NCBI GenBank assembly: GCA_965216445.1
Contig: OZ244166.1
Coordinates: forward strand, 434,001 to 498,000
DNA length: 64,000 bases
From: MA-ANB-1 sp965216445
GTDB taxonomy: Bacteria > Actinomycetota > Acidimicrobiia > Spongiisociales > ZC4RG35
Direction: 5' to 3'
Positions 49,729 to 58,462 of the stretch are shown here, in pieces. The position numbers were made by a program, and so were the translations under genes. The notes under the pieces were generated by a model. That model ran no database searches. It had not been told where the DNA came from and saw only the letters and a program-made list of their open reading frames with translations. Each line of letters opens with the position of its first letter. The first letter of the stretch is position 1.

Positions 49729-50754
49729 GTGACGGTCATAACTGCAACCACTCCGATATCTAACCAGGTTGTGGTCACTCCTCTTCCCGAGTTTCGTCTG
49801 GGTCAAAACGAGCCGCTCCCGGTAGGACTCAAGCGGCTGACACTCCGAGAGTTCGAGAAGGCAGTAGACGGTTTCTACAACGGCGAAGATGCTTTTGCCG
49901 ATGCGGTTCACGAAGCACGCAAAGCCACCAAGCGGGTGAGGTCTGTTCTGCATCTGATCAGACCGGAGATCGGTGAGAAAGTTTTTCGCTTTGAGACCGA
50001 TCTCCTGAGACAGAGCTCGGGGATGCTTTCGTCGGTCAGGGACTCGGTGGCAATCCTGGAGAGCTTTGATGTTCTCGACCGGATCTACGGACATCTGCTG
50101 GTCGACGGAGCCTTGTCTGAGACCCGGTACCGACTCGAACATCAGCGTGATCGGATCCAAACCCGGGTCATGGAAGACCCCGACATTGTCATGAACGTCG
50201 TGGAGAATTTCGAGAGGGCCCACAGTCGCTATTCCAACTGGTCTGTCGACCCGGACTCCCATGCCATCTATGGAAGAGGTATCCGCGACGAGTTCGACGC
50301 AATCGGACCGGGATTTCGGCGCACCTATGAGAAGGGCCGTAAACGGATGGTCCGAGCGTATGTGTCCATGGAGTCCGAGCGGTTCCACCAGTGGCGGAAG
50401 AGTGTCAAATATCTAAGGCATCAGCTCGAGCTGATGACTCCACTCTGGCCCGAGGTGGTCGTCGGGATGGCAATCACGATGGCCAGGGTTGGGGAACTTC
50501 TCGGACAGGATCACGACCTTGCCGTGCTGCTGGAGAGATTGGAAACCGATGTCAATCTCTGTCCCGATCCGGTGCAACGATCATTGATCCGGGCACTGGC
50601 CAACCAACGGAGGTCGGATTTGCGGACCGCGGCCCGCATACTCGGCCGCCGTGTGTTCGCCGAAGAGCCCGATTCGCTGGCCTCCCGGTTGGACGTCTAT
50701 TGGGAATCGAGAGAGCCCGGTGTTCTCGAGGCACTTGAGGCAGTTAACATCTAA
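49729..50754 (+). CDS. CHAD-domain protein
   Basis: The GTG at 49729 is chosen as start because upstream codons run into the divergent Nudix gene; an earlier ATG at 49645 is less likely. The product has 341 residues. The CHAD domain (about 45-320) is helical with conserved basic residues: DAVHEARKATKRVRSVLHLI and FHQWRKSVKYLRHQLELM carry the hallmark H, R and K pattern. CHAD proteins bind polyphosphate in several bacteria. In a phosphate-regulated organism that could place it at polyphosphate granules, which is an inference. Confidence 0.85.
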   Translation: MTVITATTPISNQVVVTPLPEFRLGQNEPLPVGLKRLTLREFEKAVDGFYNGEDAFADAVHEARKATKRVRSVLHLIRPEIGEKVFRFETDLLRQSSGMLSSVRDSVAILESFDVLDRIYGHLLVDGALSETRYRLEHQRDRIQTRVMEDPDIVMNVVENFERAHSRYSNWSVDPDSHAIYGRGIRDEFDAIGPGFRRTYEKGRKRMVRAYVSMESERFHQWRKSVKYLRHQLELMTPLWPEVVVGMAITMARVGELLGQDHDLAVLLERLETDVNLCPDPVQRSLIRALANQRRSDLRTAARILGRRVFAEEPDSLASRLDVYWESREPGVLEALEAVNI

Positions 50755-50760
50755 CTACCC

Positions 50761-51159
50761 ATGGACACCGGGAAGGTTGACGACGACGGTCAACTTCGGG
50801 ATGGACCGTTTCGAATCCACTTCAAAGATGGAACTCTTTCAACGGAGGGTGCCTACGACGAAGGTGCGAGAGTCGGTCATTGGCGCTATTTCTACGTCAA
50901 CGGCCAGCTTCAGGCCGAAGGTGACTACGTCGACGATGTCATCTCGGGTGAGTGGACCTGGTTCCGCAAGGATGGTCGGTTGGTCCAAAAAGGCAGGTTC
51001 AAGCAGGGCAAAAAGGACGGTCTCTGGGTCCGTTACCAGCCAAGCGGGGAGTTGCGCGACAGAGGTGAATACCGGTCGGGTGTGCGGTGGGGCGTTTGGG
51101 AGTACTTCAACGCAGAAGGCGAGCTCGAACGCACCGAGGATTTCGGTACTGGCAACTGA
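50761..51159 (+). CDS. MORN-2-type repeat protein
   Basis: The protein has 132 residues made of four to five MORN-2-like repeats of about 22 residues, each with the pattern G-x-W-x2-Y/F-x2-(N/D)G-x-L-x3-G-x-Y. Examples are GHWRYFYVNGQLQAEGDYVD, GEWTWFRKDGRLVQKGRFKQ, GLWVRYQPSGELRDRGEYRS and GVWEYFNAEGELERTEDF. No signal peptide. It starts six bases after the CHAD stop, so the two are probably co-transcribed. Function is unknown; MORN-2 repeats mediate binding or scaffolding. Confidence 0.82.
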   Translation: MDTGKVDDDGQLRDGPFRIHFKDGTLSTEGAYDEGARVGHWRYFYVNGQLQAEGDYVDDVISGEWTWFRKDGRLVQKGRFKQGKKDGLWVRYQPSGELRDRGEYRSGVRWGVWEYFNAEGELERTEDFGTGN

Positions 51160-51234
51160 GTCGACCCAACAAGGGAATCTGGCAGCAAGATCGTTTGTTG
51201 TCCTTGGTGCATCAAACAAGGAGCCAAATCTCAA

Positions 51235-51978
51235 ATGAATGCTCGCGGACACGTGCGTGTCGAAGAATCCACCAAGTGGGTAAGGGTCATGCTTGGCGGT
51301 GAAATCGTTGCGGATACCAAAGCACCCCTGTTGGTGTGGGAGATTCCCTACTACCCGACGTACTACTTCCCCGAAAACGACGTCAATATGGACGCCCTCG
51401 TCGACACCGGCGAAACCAAGAAGAGCCCTAGTCGGGGAATAGCCACCCTGTACCAGGTGAAAGCAGGAGGGGGAGAAGGGGCTGCATACGCGTATCCCGA
51501 GCCGAAGATCGAAGAACTCGCAGGATATGTGGCCTTCAAATGGTCATCGATGGATCACTGGTTTGAGGAGAACGAAGAGGTGTTCACCCACCCCAGGGAC
51601 CCGTATACGCGCGTCGACATCCTCCCTTCCAGCCGCCACGTGCGTGTAGAGGTAGACGGTGTGACAGTCGCCGAAACAACAAACGCCTCATTTCTCTACG
51701 AGACCAACCTGCCAACTCGCTACTACATGCCGAAGACTGACGTCCGCATGGATCTGCTTACACCTACCGACCTCGCGACCGAGTGTCCCTACAAGGGAAC
51801 GGCCCGTTATTGGTCAGTCAATGTGAACGGTGAGACACACGACAACCTGGTGTGGGGCTATGACACGCCACTTCCCGAATCACAGAAGATCATGGGCATG
51901 GTGGCGTTCTATAACGAGAAGCTCGACATCTACATTGATGGAGAGCTCGAGGAGAAGCCCAAGACGAAGTTCAGCTAG
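51235..51978 (+). CDS. Tandem DUF427 protein
   Basis: The protein has 247 residues built from two DUF427 domains (about 1-115 and 128-240). Shared features in both are VRV-x-(V/L)-G-x-I/V-x-A-(D/E)-T, PTYYFPENDVNMDAL versus TRYYMPKTDVRMDLL, and Y-x-x-x-A followed by the end segment GMVAFYNEKLDIYIDG. DUF427 has no established activity. It is convergent with the DUF1801 gene, and the two overlap by eight bases at their 3' ends. Confidence 0.8.
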   Translation: MNARGHVRVEESTKWVRVMLGGEIVADTKAPLLVWEIPYYPTYYFPENDVNMDALVDTGETKKSPSRGIATLYQVKAGGGEGAAYAYPEPKIEELAGYVAFKWSSMDHWFEENEEVFTHPRDPYTRVDILPSSRHVRVEVDGVTVAETTNASFLYETNLPTRYYMPKTDVRMDLLTPTDLATECPYKGTARYWSVNVNGETHDNLVWGYDTPLPESQKIMGMVAFYNEKLDIYIDGELEEKPKTKFS

Positions 51979-52447
51979 GACCTTGCTCCGGCCGCTTAGC
52001 GGTCCGGGGAGGTATATCGCTCATCCTCGGAATGGCTCCATGGGCCAACTCAATATGTCTGAGGTGATCGACACATTCGATGATGAGCTCCTTCAGGACC
52101 TCGATGTCGATTTCGGAAAGGGAAGAGAATTGTACGGTTGATTTCGTCGACCGGACATTGCCAAGCCGACTGAGAATGTCTTCGAATCCACGAAGCCCGG
52201 ACATCACGTAGAGAGTCAGGTTTGTCGCGCGTGGGGCAAAACCAATCCGGAAGAACTCACCCTCCTGACCGGATTTGTATTTGTAGTGGTATTCGCCGAA
52301 CCCAATGGTTCCCTTACTCCATATTCGAGGGGCTTCCCCGGTGACGTCGGCAAGCAACTGTACGAGTTGTCTGGTATCTGACCTGCGGCGTTCGTCGGGG
52401 ACACCCTCGATAAGGGCTTCAATCGACGGGCTGAGAATCTCGGCCAA
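51971..52447 (-). CDS. DUF1801 (YdhG-like) protein
   Basis: The protein has 158 residues. It has the YdhG/DUF1801 fold: IWSKGTIGFGEYHYKYKSGQ, GEFFRIGFAPRATNLTLYVM and the C-terminal region STVQFSSLSEIDIEVLKELI with the small LLKxRL-like helix. Function is unknown. Its 3' end overlaps that of the DUF427 gene by eight bases. It lies eight bases downstream of the desaturase gene on the same strand, so it is likely co-transcribed with it. Confidence 0.8.
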   Translation of the reverse strand: MAEILSPSIEALIEGVPDERRRSDTRQLVQLLADVTGEAPRIWSKGTIGFGEYHYKYKSGQEGEFFRIGFAPRATNLTLYVMSGLRGFEDILSRLGNVRSTKSTVQFSSLSEIDIEVLKELIIECVDHLRHIELAHGAIPRMSDIPPRTAKRPEQGPS

Positions 52448-52455
52448 AACGGGTT

Positions 52456-53358
52456 CTATGCGTAGGACATTCCTACGCGCTTCTCGAAGCGCTCAGCTTT
52501 CTCGAGAATCTCCGCTGGCAGTGCCATGATCTTCTCCTGTAGTTCGGCAGCAGCGGGCCGCAAATCAGTCAGCTCCGCGATCTTCCAGTCCTTCAGCAGT
52601 GGAACCAAGACGCGATCGTGATGGATCCGCAGGTTGTAAACACCAGCCTTGGCCACCGCAAGCGACCGGCGGAGGAAGTTGGGCATCGAAACTCCCGGCA
52701 TCTGGAAGTTCGAAAGGGTCCGATGGATTCCCTCGAGAACCGCAGATGGATTCTGGTCGAGCATGGCCTGCATGACCCCTTTGTAGAAGATGAAGTGATG
52801 GTTCTCGTCAGCGGCGATGTTCTTCATCAACTCAAATGCGGCGGGGTCGTCGGTCAGTTTCCCGGCGTTGCGATGGCTCACGCGAGTGGCCAGTTCTTGT
52901 GCGGCCGTGTAGGCGAAGATCTCGGTTGGATCGTCGTAGGAAGGGTGATAGCCATTTGTCATGGTCGCCATCCGGTCGTCTTCCAGCTCGTCGGGGTCGC
53001 AGTTTCGGGAGGTCAAGAGGTAACTGCGGATGCCGATTGCGTGTTGCCCCTCCTCGGCAGTCCAGAGGTGGTTCCACTTGTTGAATGCCGAAGTCTCCGG
53101 CATGTGTTTTTCGATGAGCGCGTGGTAGTACGGCAGGTTGTCTTCCGTCAGCAAGTTGAGAACGAGAGAAGTGCGGGCGTTCTCCGAAATGGTGCACTGG
53201 GACACATCCCACGGCTTGTCCCGAAAGCTCTCACCGCGTTCCCATGGAACGATGTCATGGAAATACCAGTGGGCACGCCGGGCTTGATGGGCGTCCATCA
53301 AAACCTCAACTTGGGGGTCGATGGACTCGACCAGTTCGAATTTCTCGTTTAATGCCAC
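52456..53358 (-). CDS. Acyl-ACP desaturase (soluble diiron)
   Basis: Introduces a double bond into acyl chains carried on ACP, in the cytoplasm. The protein has 300 residues and starts with GTG at 53358. The ferritin-like fold carries diiron ligands at E72 (LLTEDNLPYY), E103 and H106 (AEEGQH), a Glu in AAQELATR, and E and H in AADENHHF, i.e. two E-x-x-H motifs. It resembles DesA1/DesA2-type actinobacterial desaturases. An inverted repeat 33 bases upstream (53391-53414) could be its operator, allowing control by acyl-CoA or lipid state. Confidence 0.9.
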   Translation of the reverse strand: MALNEKFELVESIDPQVEVLMDAHQARRAHWYFHDIVPWERGESFRDKPWDVSQCTISENARTSLVLNLLTEDNLPYYHALIEKHMPETSAFNKWNHLWTAEEGQHAIGIRSYLLTSRNCDPDELEDDRMATMTNGYHPSYDDPTEIFAYTAAQELATRVSHRNAGKLTDDPAAFELMKNIAADENHHFIFYKGVMQAMLDQNPSAVLEGIHRTLSNFQMPGVSMPNFLRRSLAVAKAGVYNLRIHHDRVLVPLLKDWKIAELTDLRPAAAELQEKIMALPAEILEKAERFEKRVGMSYA

Positions 53359-53390
53359 GATGGGCGCCTTTGGTTGGCTTCTGGTTAGAC

Positions 53391-53414
53391 GGTAACCGTT
53401 TGCAGTTGGTTACC
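53391..53414. promoter_or_regulatory. Inverted repeat upstream of the desaturase
   Basis: GGTAACC (53391-53397) and GGTTACC (53408-53414) face each other across ten bases. It lies 33 bases before the desaturase start. Spacing and symmetry fit a dimeric repressor site, such as a TetR-type lipid regulator, but no consensus is matched. Confidence 0.45.
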
Positions 53415-53434
53415 GGGCAGACGGCCCGAGCCGA

Positions 53435-53458
53435 AGGCCGAGGCGTACGCCTCGGCCT
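53435..53458 (-). terminator. 24-bp perfect palindrome after the VOC gene
   Basis: AGGCCGAGGC-GTAC-GCCTCGGCCT is a perfect 24-base palindrome at 53435-53458. It lies 43 bases after the stop of the minus-strand VOC gene. It can form a very strong hairpin but has no U-tract on either side, so it may be a 3'-end stabiliser or terminator. An operator role is also possible. Confidence 0.5.
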
Positions 53459-53500
53459 CCATTCTCGACTCCAGATTCGATATGGGCACCACCGGTTGGC

Positions 53501-54274
53501 TCAGTCCACGGGTGTCGCGTTCTTCATCACGGTGAAATAGGCACCTTGCGGGTCGGTGCCGCCGACCATGACGCCGACGCCTTCTGTTTCCTGTGGTCCG
53601 AACGACACCTTCCCACCGTTGGCTTTCATCGCCTCGGCTGCCGCATCGGCATCATCCACAGCGAAGTATGGGCCCCAGAAATTGGGCATGTTCGGATCGG
53701 GCTTTGCCATAACACCCGCGATCTGGCGGTCTCCAACATCGAGCGTCGAGTACATGAAGCCTCCACCCATATCCACAGTCTGAGTGCCATGGCCGAACAC
53801 GGTCGAGTAGAACTCGAGTGCCCCGTCCACGTCGTCTGTCATCAACTCGTTCCAACTCAGCGAGCCGTGTTCGTTGACGATGCCTGCTCCGAAGTGGTTT
53901 TTCGCCTGCCAGATCCCGAACACCTCACCGCCGGGGCCGGCAGCGATGGCCATACGTCCCGCTTCCATGGCATCAAAAGGATCGGTCAGGACTTTCCCAC
54001 CTGCGTCTGCGATCTTCTGGGCAGAGGCGTCTGCGTTTTGGACGGCGAAGTACGTGGTCCAAACCGGTGGCATGTTCGCATCGAGGCTCTCGCCAATCCC
54101 GGCGGCGGCTAGTCCCTTCTTCATCGCCATGATGTAGGGGTTGGAATCGGTCGGTGCCTCCTCGTATTCCCATCCGAAGAGGGCGCCGTAGAAATCTTTT
54201 GCTGCTGATACATCGGGGGTTGAGAGGTCGACCCATGACGGGATGCCCTCTGCATAGCTGGTTCTCGTTGGCAA
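53501..54274 (-). CDS. Two-domain VOC (glyoxalase-like) protein
   Basis: The protein has 257 residues from a TTG start with AGGAGG close upstream. It is built of two VOC beta-alpha-beta halves (about 10-125 and 135-250). Each begins with a segment like SWVDLSTPDVSAAKDFYGAL or SWNELMTDDVDGALEFYSTV. Members include glyoxalases, bleomycin-binding proteins and dioxygenases. The metal ligands expected at fixed positions are not all evident, so activity is uncertain. No linked resistance genes are visible. Confidence 0.82.
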   Translation of the reverse strand: MPTRTSYAEGIPSWVDLSTPDVSAAKDFYGALFGWEYEEAPTDSNPYIMAMKKGLAAAGIGESLDANMPPVWTTYFAVQNADASAQKIADAGGKVLTDPFDAMEAGRMAIAAGPGGEVFGIWQAKNHFGAGIVNEHGSLSWNELMTDDVDGALEFYSTVFGHGTQTVDMGGGFMYSTLDVGDRQIAGVMAKPDPNMPNFWGPYFAVDDADAAAEAMKANGGKVSFGPQETEGVGVMVGGTDPQGAYFTVMKNATPVD

Positions 54275-54354
54275 TGATCCTCCTAGATCGCGTTGTCAAC
54301 CAACCTACGCGTCGGGTGGGACAGATATGTCAGCGGCAGCTGGTGACAGGTGGG

Positions 54355-55701
54355 TTACAGCTGGCCGGATTCGACCCCGGTCGAAACGGAGTGGACGTAG
54401 GCAGGATCCTCGTACCGGGCGAGGAGGAAGTCGGGAGCATATTCTGGGAGTGGGCCACCGGTGATGTGACTCCGGACCAGGTCGGCGGCGCCGGCCGCGA
54501 TCATCACACCAAACCCTGAGTATCCACACGCCAGATAGAAGCCTCTGGGTCCCGCTGGCCCAACCAGTGGCCGGTTCTCGGGCGTTTTCGTGTAGTAGCC
54601 GCCATCGACAACGGAGGCCGGCAAGCCATCGAGATAGGTGCCGAACGCCGGCACCATCGTGGTCAGACCACGGGCTACGACCTCGGGATACATGTCGTCG
54701 GCCGGCAGGGGCCAGGATGGTTCCTGGACGATATCGTGGTATTCCCAGAGAGCGAGGAAATACGGCGAGTCAACCCCACCTTCGGGCCGACCGTGGCAGA
54801 AGACCGGCATCTCGCCCAACAGATCGGATCGACCGGCCTCCCGGAGGGCTTCGCGTTCCTCGGGGGACCAACCCAAGTGCTGTGGGTCGCTCCAAATGAC
54901 CATCGGGGCCTCCCGAGGTATCACCTGGCGATGATCACGAAACGCAACCTTGAGGTGCACCTCAGATGAAAGAGGAAGGTCAACTCCAACCATGGCCGCG
55001 ACGTCCTTTGCCATGGGTCCCGCCGAGTTGACCACGCTCTTGGTGGCAATCGACTCGCCGGTGTCCAGCACGACTGATGAGACCTGGTCGTTCTCAGCGA
55101 CAATCGAGTCAACCGTTGCTGTGACATGGATCAACCCGTGTGCCTTCGCCTGATCGAGCAACCAAGACCCCAACTGCTGTGCACTGAACCATCCCGCACG
55201 GCGAACGTGCATCGCACCGACCGCGTTGTCGGTTATGAACGGGAAGTGAGTCCTGATGGTTTCTCTGCCGATCAACAGATCCACCCCGTCTGGTTCCTGG
55301 TCGTAACCCTCGGGTCTGGCGGGCACGTAATCGCCTGAAGTCTGGTGGATGCGAACACTACCGGCTCCGTAGCCGGCGATTTTGGTGGCATTCGATTCCC
55401 AGGTTTTCAGCGTTTCGGGGTTCGAAGTAACAAAGAGATACCCACGCCGGGTCAACCCGATCGAGTGGTTCGACTTCGACGAGAAGTCTTCAACAAGATC
55501 GATGGAGCGGTTCATGATGCCAACCATCGGCCGGTTCGGCCACCAGTTTCGATAACACTCAGTGGACTTGTCCGAGGTGAGTGTCAGTGGTGGGCGAGGG
55601 TCAACCAGCACCACGGTCCCGACCCGAGAATCCATGGATAGTTCGTGAGCGACTGCCACACCAGAGATCCCGGCGCCGACGACAACGACGTTGGCTTCCA
55701 T
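54355..55701 (-). CDS. FAD-dependent DAO-type oxidoreductase
   Basis: The ATG at 55701 is chosen; the frame is open back to 56082, but that part is antisense to tkt. The product has 448 residues with the N-terminal FAD motif VVVVGAGISGVAVAHELS (GxGxxG). The C terminus matches the DAO/sarcosine-oxidase family: GGYYTKTPENRPLVGPAGPR, then GFYLACGYSGFGVMIAAGAA. Substrates are amines or amino acids such as sarcosine or D-amino acids; the exact one is unclear. It follows tkt with a gap of four bases on the same strand, so it is read through from tkt. Confidence 0.85.
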   Translation of the reverse strand: MEANVVVVGAGISGVAVAHELSMDSRVGTVVLVDPRPPLTLTSDKSTECYRNWWPNRPMVGIMNRSIDLVEDFSSKSNHSIGLTRRGYLFVTSNPETLKTWESNATKIAGYGAGSVRIHQTSGDYVPARPEGYDQEPDGVDLLIGRETIRTHFPFITDNAVGAMHVRRAGWFSAQQLGSWLLDQAKAHGLIHVTATVDSIVAENDQVSSVVLDTGESIATKSVVNSAGPMAKDVAAMVGVDLPLSSEVHLKVAFRDHRQVIPREAPMVIWSDPQHLGWSPEEREALREAGRSDLLGEMPVFCHGRPEGGVDSPYFLALWEYHDIVQEPSWPLPADDMYPEVVARGLTTMVPAFGTYLDGLPASVVDGGYYTKTPENRPLVGPAGPRGFYLACGYSGFGVMIAAGAADLVRSHITGGPLPEYAPDFLLARYEDPAYVHSVSTGVESGQL

Positions 55702-55705
55702 GTGG

Positions 55706-57652
55706 TCAGCCGCCGAGTTTCTCTTTGATCCGATCTGCGATCGATCCGGGAGTGAGCCCAAACTTCTCGGCCAGGATGTGATCCGGTGCTGAGGCTCCAA
55801 AGTGGTCGAGCCCGATGCACAGGCCGTCATCACCGACCAATTCCGCCCATCCGAACGTCGATGCGGCCTCGACCGAGACCCGGGGTGATTTGCCCAGGAC
55901 CTCTTGTTGATACTGCTCATCTTGCGTACGGAACAGCTTCCAGCATGGAAGGCTGACAACCCGGGCCGAGATACCTGAGTTTTCCAGCCGGCTTGCGGCC
56001 TCGAGCGAGGTGTGTACCTCCGAGCCCGATGCGATGATCGTGACGTCACTCCCGTCTCGAACGACATAGCCCCCGCGAGCAACGCCGCCGGCCACCGGCT
56101 CGAGCGTTGGCAGGTCTTGGCGTGTCAACACCAGTGCAACCGGACCATCTTGACGGTTCAGCGCAACATTCCAGCCCGCAACAGTTTCGTTGGCATCGGC
56201 CGGTCTGATCACCCAGAGGTTGGGCATTGCTCGCAACGAGGCGAGATGTTCGATGGGCTGGTGGGTGGGCCCATCTTCACCGAGGAACACAGAGTCGTGG
56301 GTGTACACCCATATCGATGGAACACCCATCAGTGCGGATAGGCGCACCGCTGGTCTCATGTAGTCACTGAAGACAAAAAACGTGGCTGCGTAAGGCTTCA
56401 GCCCGCCGTGCAGCGCCATGCCGTTGACGGCAGCCCCCATGGCGTGCTCCCTGATACCGAAGGCGATGTCGCGTGCCTCTCGGTCGTTGGCGGAGAAAAA
56501 TCGCCCTTTTTCGATGACCGTTTTGGTCGATCCAGCCAGGTCCGCGGCACCGCCAATGAAGCCGCTGGCCTTTGAGGCTATCTCGTCGAACAACTGACCT
56601 GAAGAGGCCCTGGTGGCAAGTTTCTTGCCTGGCTCGAAGCCCGGGCCTTCGATAACAACCTCCGAAGGTGTGAAGAAGCTGTCGTATCGAGACCTGATTT
56701 CGGGGTCGGCGTCGTCGAGTCGGGCACTCCAAGCTTCGTGTTCCCGTCGCCCGCGAACGAGGGCCTCGTCAAAGAAGCGATACACCGACTCATCGATGTA
56801 GAAGGTCGGATCGATCGGATAGCCCATCGCCTCCTTCGTCAGCTTGATCTCCTCTTCGCCCAATGGAGAACCGTGTGAGCCGGACGTGTCCTGGGCGTTG
56901 GGAGCACCGTGAGCAATGTGTGTCTTGCACACGATCAAAGTCGGGCGATCGGCGTTGGAAATGGCCGTTTCGGTTGCCTCGGCAATCGCTTCTCGGTCGT
57001 GGCCGTCAACGGTCAACGTGTGCCACTGTTGGGATTCAAACCGCTTGGTGACGTTCTCGGAGAAGGTTATGTCGGTGGAACCGTCGATTGAAATGTCGTT
57101 GTCGTCGTAGAAGTAGATCAGCTTTCCCAAACCGAGATGTCCCGCCAGGGAGGCAGCTTCCGAGCTGATGCCTTCCATCAAGTCTCCGTCGGAGACGAAA
57201 CCGAAGGTGCGATGATCCACGAGATCGGCACCAAGCCTGGAACGTAGATGAGATTCGGCTATTGCCATGCCCACTCCCGTCGCGAAACCCTGACCGAGCG
57301 GGCCAGTGGTCATTTCGATTCCGAGTGATTGGTCTATCTCCGGGTGGCCGGCAGTATGAGACCCCCATTGGCGGAAGTTCCTCAGGTCGGCGAGGGTGAG
57401 GGGAAATCCGGCGAGATGAAGAAGCGAATAGAGAAGCATCGAGCCGTGCCCATTCGACAGCACAAACCTGTCTCTGTCGTGCCACCGCGGATGGTTTGGA
57501 TCGACTTTCAGGAAGCGCGACCACAGGGTTACGGCGATATCGGCCATGCCCATTGGCATTCCCGGGTGCCCGCTGTTCGCGGCCTGAACCGCGTCCATGG
57601 ATAGGGCTTTGATTGTGTTGACGGCTAGTTGTTCGGGACTGTGGTCTGGCAT
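55706..57652 (-). CDS. tkt: Transketolase
   Basis: Thiamine-dependent enzyme of the pentose phosphate pathway, transferring two-carbon units. The protein has 648 residues, close to the family's 650-700. N-terminal ThDP domain: NGHGSMLLYSLLHLAG, GSHTAGHPE, TTGPLGQGFATGVGMAIAE, and the metal-binding motif VSDGDLMEG. The central domain has GIREHAMGAAVNGMALHGG and VYTHDSVFLGEDGPTHQPIE. The C-terminal domain has GSEVHTSLEAA. The adjacent FAD oxidoreductase gene starts four bases after its stop. Confidence 0.95.
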   Translation of the reverse strand: MPDHSPEQLAVNTIKALSMDAVQAANSGHPGMPMGMADIAVTLWSRFLKVDPNHPRWHDRDRFVLSNGHGSMLLYSLLHLAGFPLTLADLRNFRQWGSHTAGHPEIDQSLGIEMTTGPLGQGFATGVGMAIAESHLRSRLGADLVDHRTFGFVSDGDLMEGISSEAASLAGHLGLGKLIYFYDDNDISIDGSTDITFSENVTKRFESQQWHTLTVDGHDREAIAEATETAISNADRPTLIVCKTHIAHGAPNAQDTSGSHGSPLGEEEIKLTKEAMGYPIDPTFYIDESVYRFFDEALVRGRREHEAWSARLDDADPEIRSRYDSFFTPSEVVIEGPGFEPGKKLATRASSGQLFDEIASKASGFIGGAADLAGSTKTVIEKGRFFSANDREARDIAFGIREHAMGAAVNGMALHGGLKPYAATFFVFSDYMRPAVRLSALMGVPSIWVYTHDSVFLGEDGPTHQPIEHLASLRAMPNLWVIRPADANETVAGWNVALNRQDGPVALVLTRQDLPTLEPVAGGVARGGYVVRDGSDVTIIASGSEVHTSLEAASRLENSGISARVVSLPCWKLFRTQDEQYQQEVLGKSPRVSVEAASTFGWAELVGDDGLCIGLDHFGASAPDHILAEKFGLTPGSIADRIKEKLGG

Positions 57653-57703
57653 GGGGTTCGAGAGTAACGGATCGAATCCCCGCCGTTGATGCCTGAAGTC
57701 ACT

Positions 57704-58462
57704 TCATGCAGGTTTGCAGAGCTTGCAGGGCCGGAATCCGCCCTCCTGCGCCAATTCCGCCGACTTGAAATCGATCACATTCGACACCTTCGATCGACGA
57801 ATTGCCCGGCATGTTGGGTGGCAGAATATCCCGGTGCTGGCGTTTGCCTGGACACGGATGTGGCTTGCGGCCAGCTTCTCGAGTCGGCCTGGTTCGGCGC
57901 CTTCGACTGTCAGTAGCTTCCACTTCTTGTCGGGCCCGCCCAAAGAATAGGCCCCGACCTTTCCGTCTGATCTCACGACGCGGTGACAGGGAATGATCAG
58001 TGGTATCGGGTTCCGGGCCATGGTCGAGCCGACGGCTCGCACGGCTCCGGCTCGTCCCACCTGCCTGGCCAGCCAGCCATAAGGTCGAACCTCACCCCGA
58101 GGAATTTGGGCTGCCTGGCTCAGGACGGCTGCTTGAAATGGAGTGACCGAACGGAGGTCCACAGGAAGTTTGCCAGGGGTCCCCAACTCGATTCCGCGTG
58201 GAATCAAGCGCCCCCAGCTTTGGGGTGCTTCGGCCCTGATCAGGGGGCGCTTGAAACGCTCGACGAACTCGGCCTCGAAGTCATCCTCAGCCAGTGAGAG
58301 GGAGGAGACGCCGTCGGGGTTGAACGTGACCACGACCTGTCCGACCGGTGACTCGAATAGGTCGTATCCGTCAGCAAGTCCGGTTCCCAGGGCTGTTTCC
58401 TCCGATATCCGGGACGGGACTTCGCTGCCGAGCAAGGCGGCCAAAGATTCTTCAACTGACAT
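57704..58462 (-). CDS. ogt: O6-methylguanine-DNA methyltransferase with C-terminal Ada-type zinc domain
   Basis: Repairs O6-alkylguanine by irreversible transfer to its own Cys. The start at 58462 overlaps the sigma-factor stop by 11 bases; the frame is open back to 58591. The product has 252 residues. The methyltransferase domain (about 100-190) has the Arg segment RAVGSTMARNPIPL and the active site PCHRV with Cys159. Residues 210-252 match the Ada metal-binding domain: FCHPTC (C214, C218) and GFRPCKLC (C246, C249), with 27 residues between the pairs, against 26 in E. coli Ada. In Ada this domain is N-terminal; here it is C-terminal and the AraC part is absent. Confidence 0.88.
   Translation of the reverse strand: MSVEESLAALLGSEVPSRISEETALGTGLADGYDLFESPVGQVVVTFNPDGVSSLSLAEDDFEAEFVERFKRPLIRAEAPQSWGRLIPRGIELGTPGKLPVDLRSVTPFQAAVLSQAAQIPRGEVRPYGWLARQVGRAGAVRAVGSTMARNPIPLIIPCHRVVRSDGKVGAYSLGGPDKKWKLLTVEGAEPGRLEKLAASHIRVQANASTGIFCHPTCRAIRRSKVSNVIDFKSAELAQEGGFRPCKLCKPA

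Noticed and set aside
49717..50388. Long minus-strand frame extending the Nudix gene by 224 codons
   Set aside because: It is antisense to the CHAD gene, its translation has no family likeness, and a good Nudix start exists at 49716.
55702..56082. N-terminal extension of the FAD oxidoreductase frame
   Set aside because: It lies inside tkt on the same strand in another frame; the FAD motif follows directly from the ATG at 55701.
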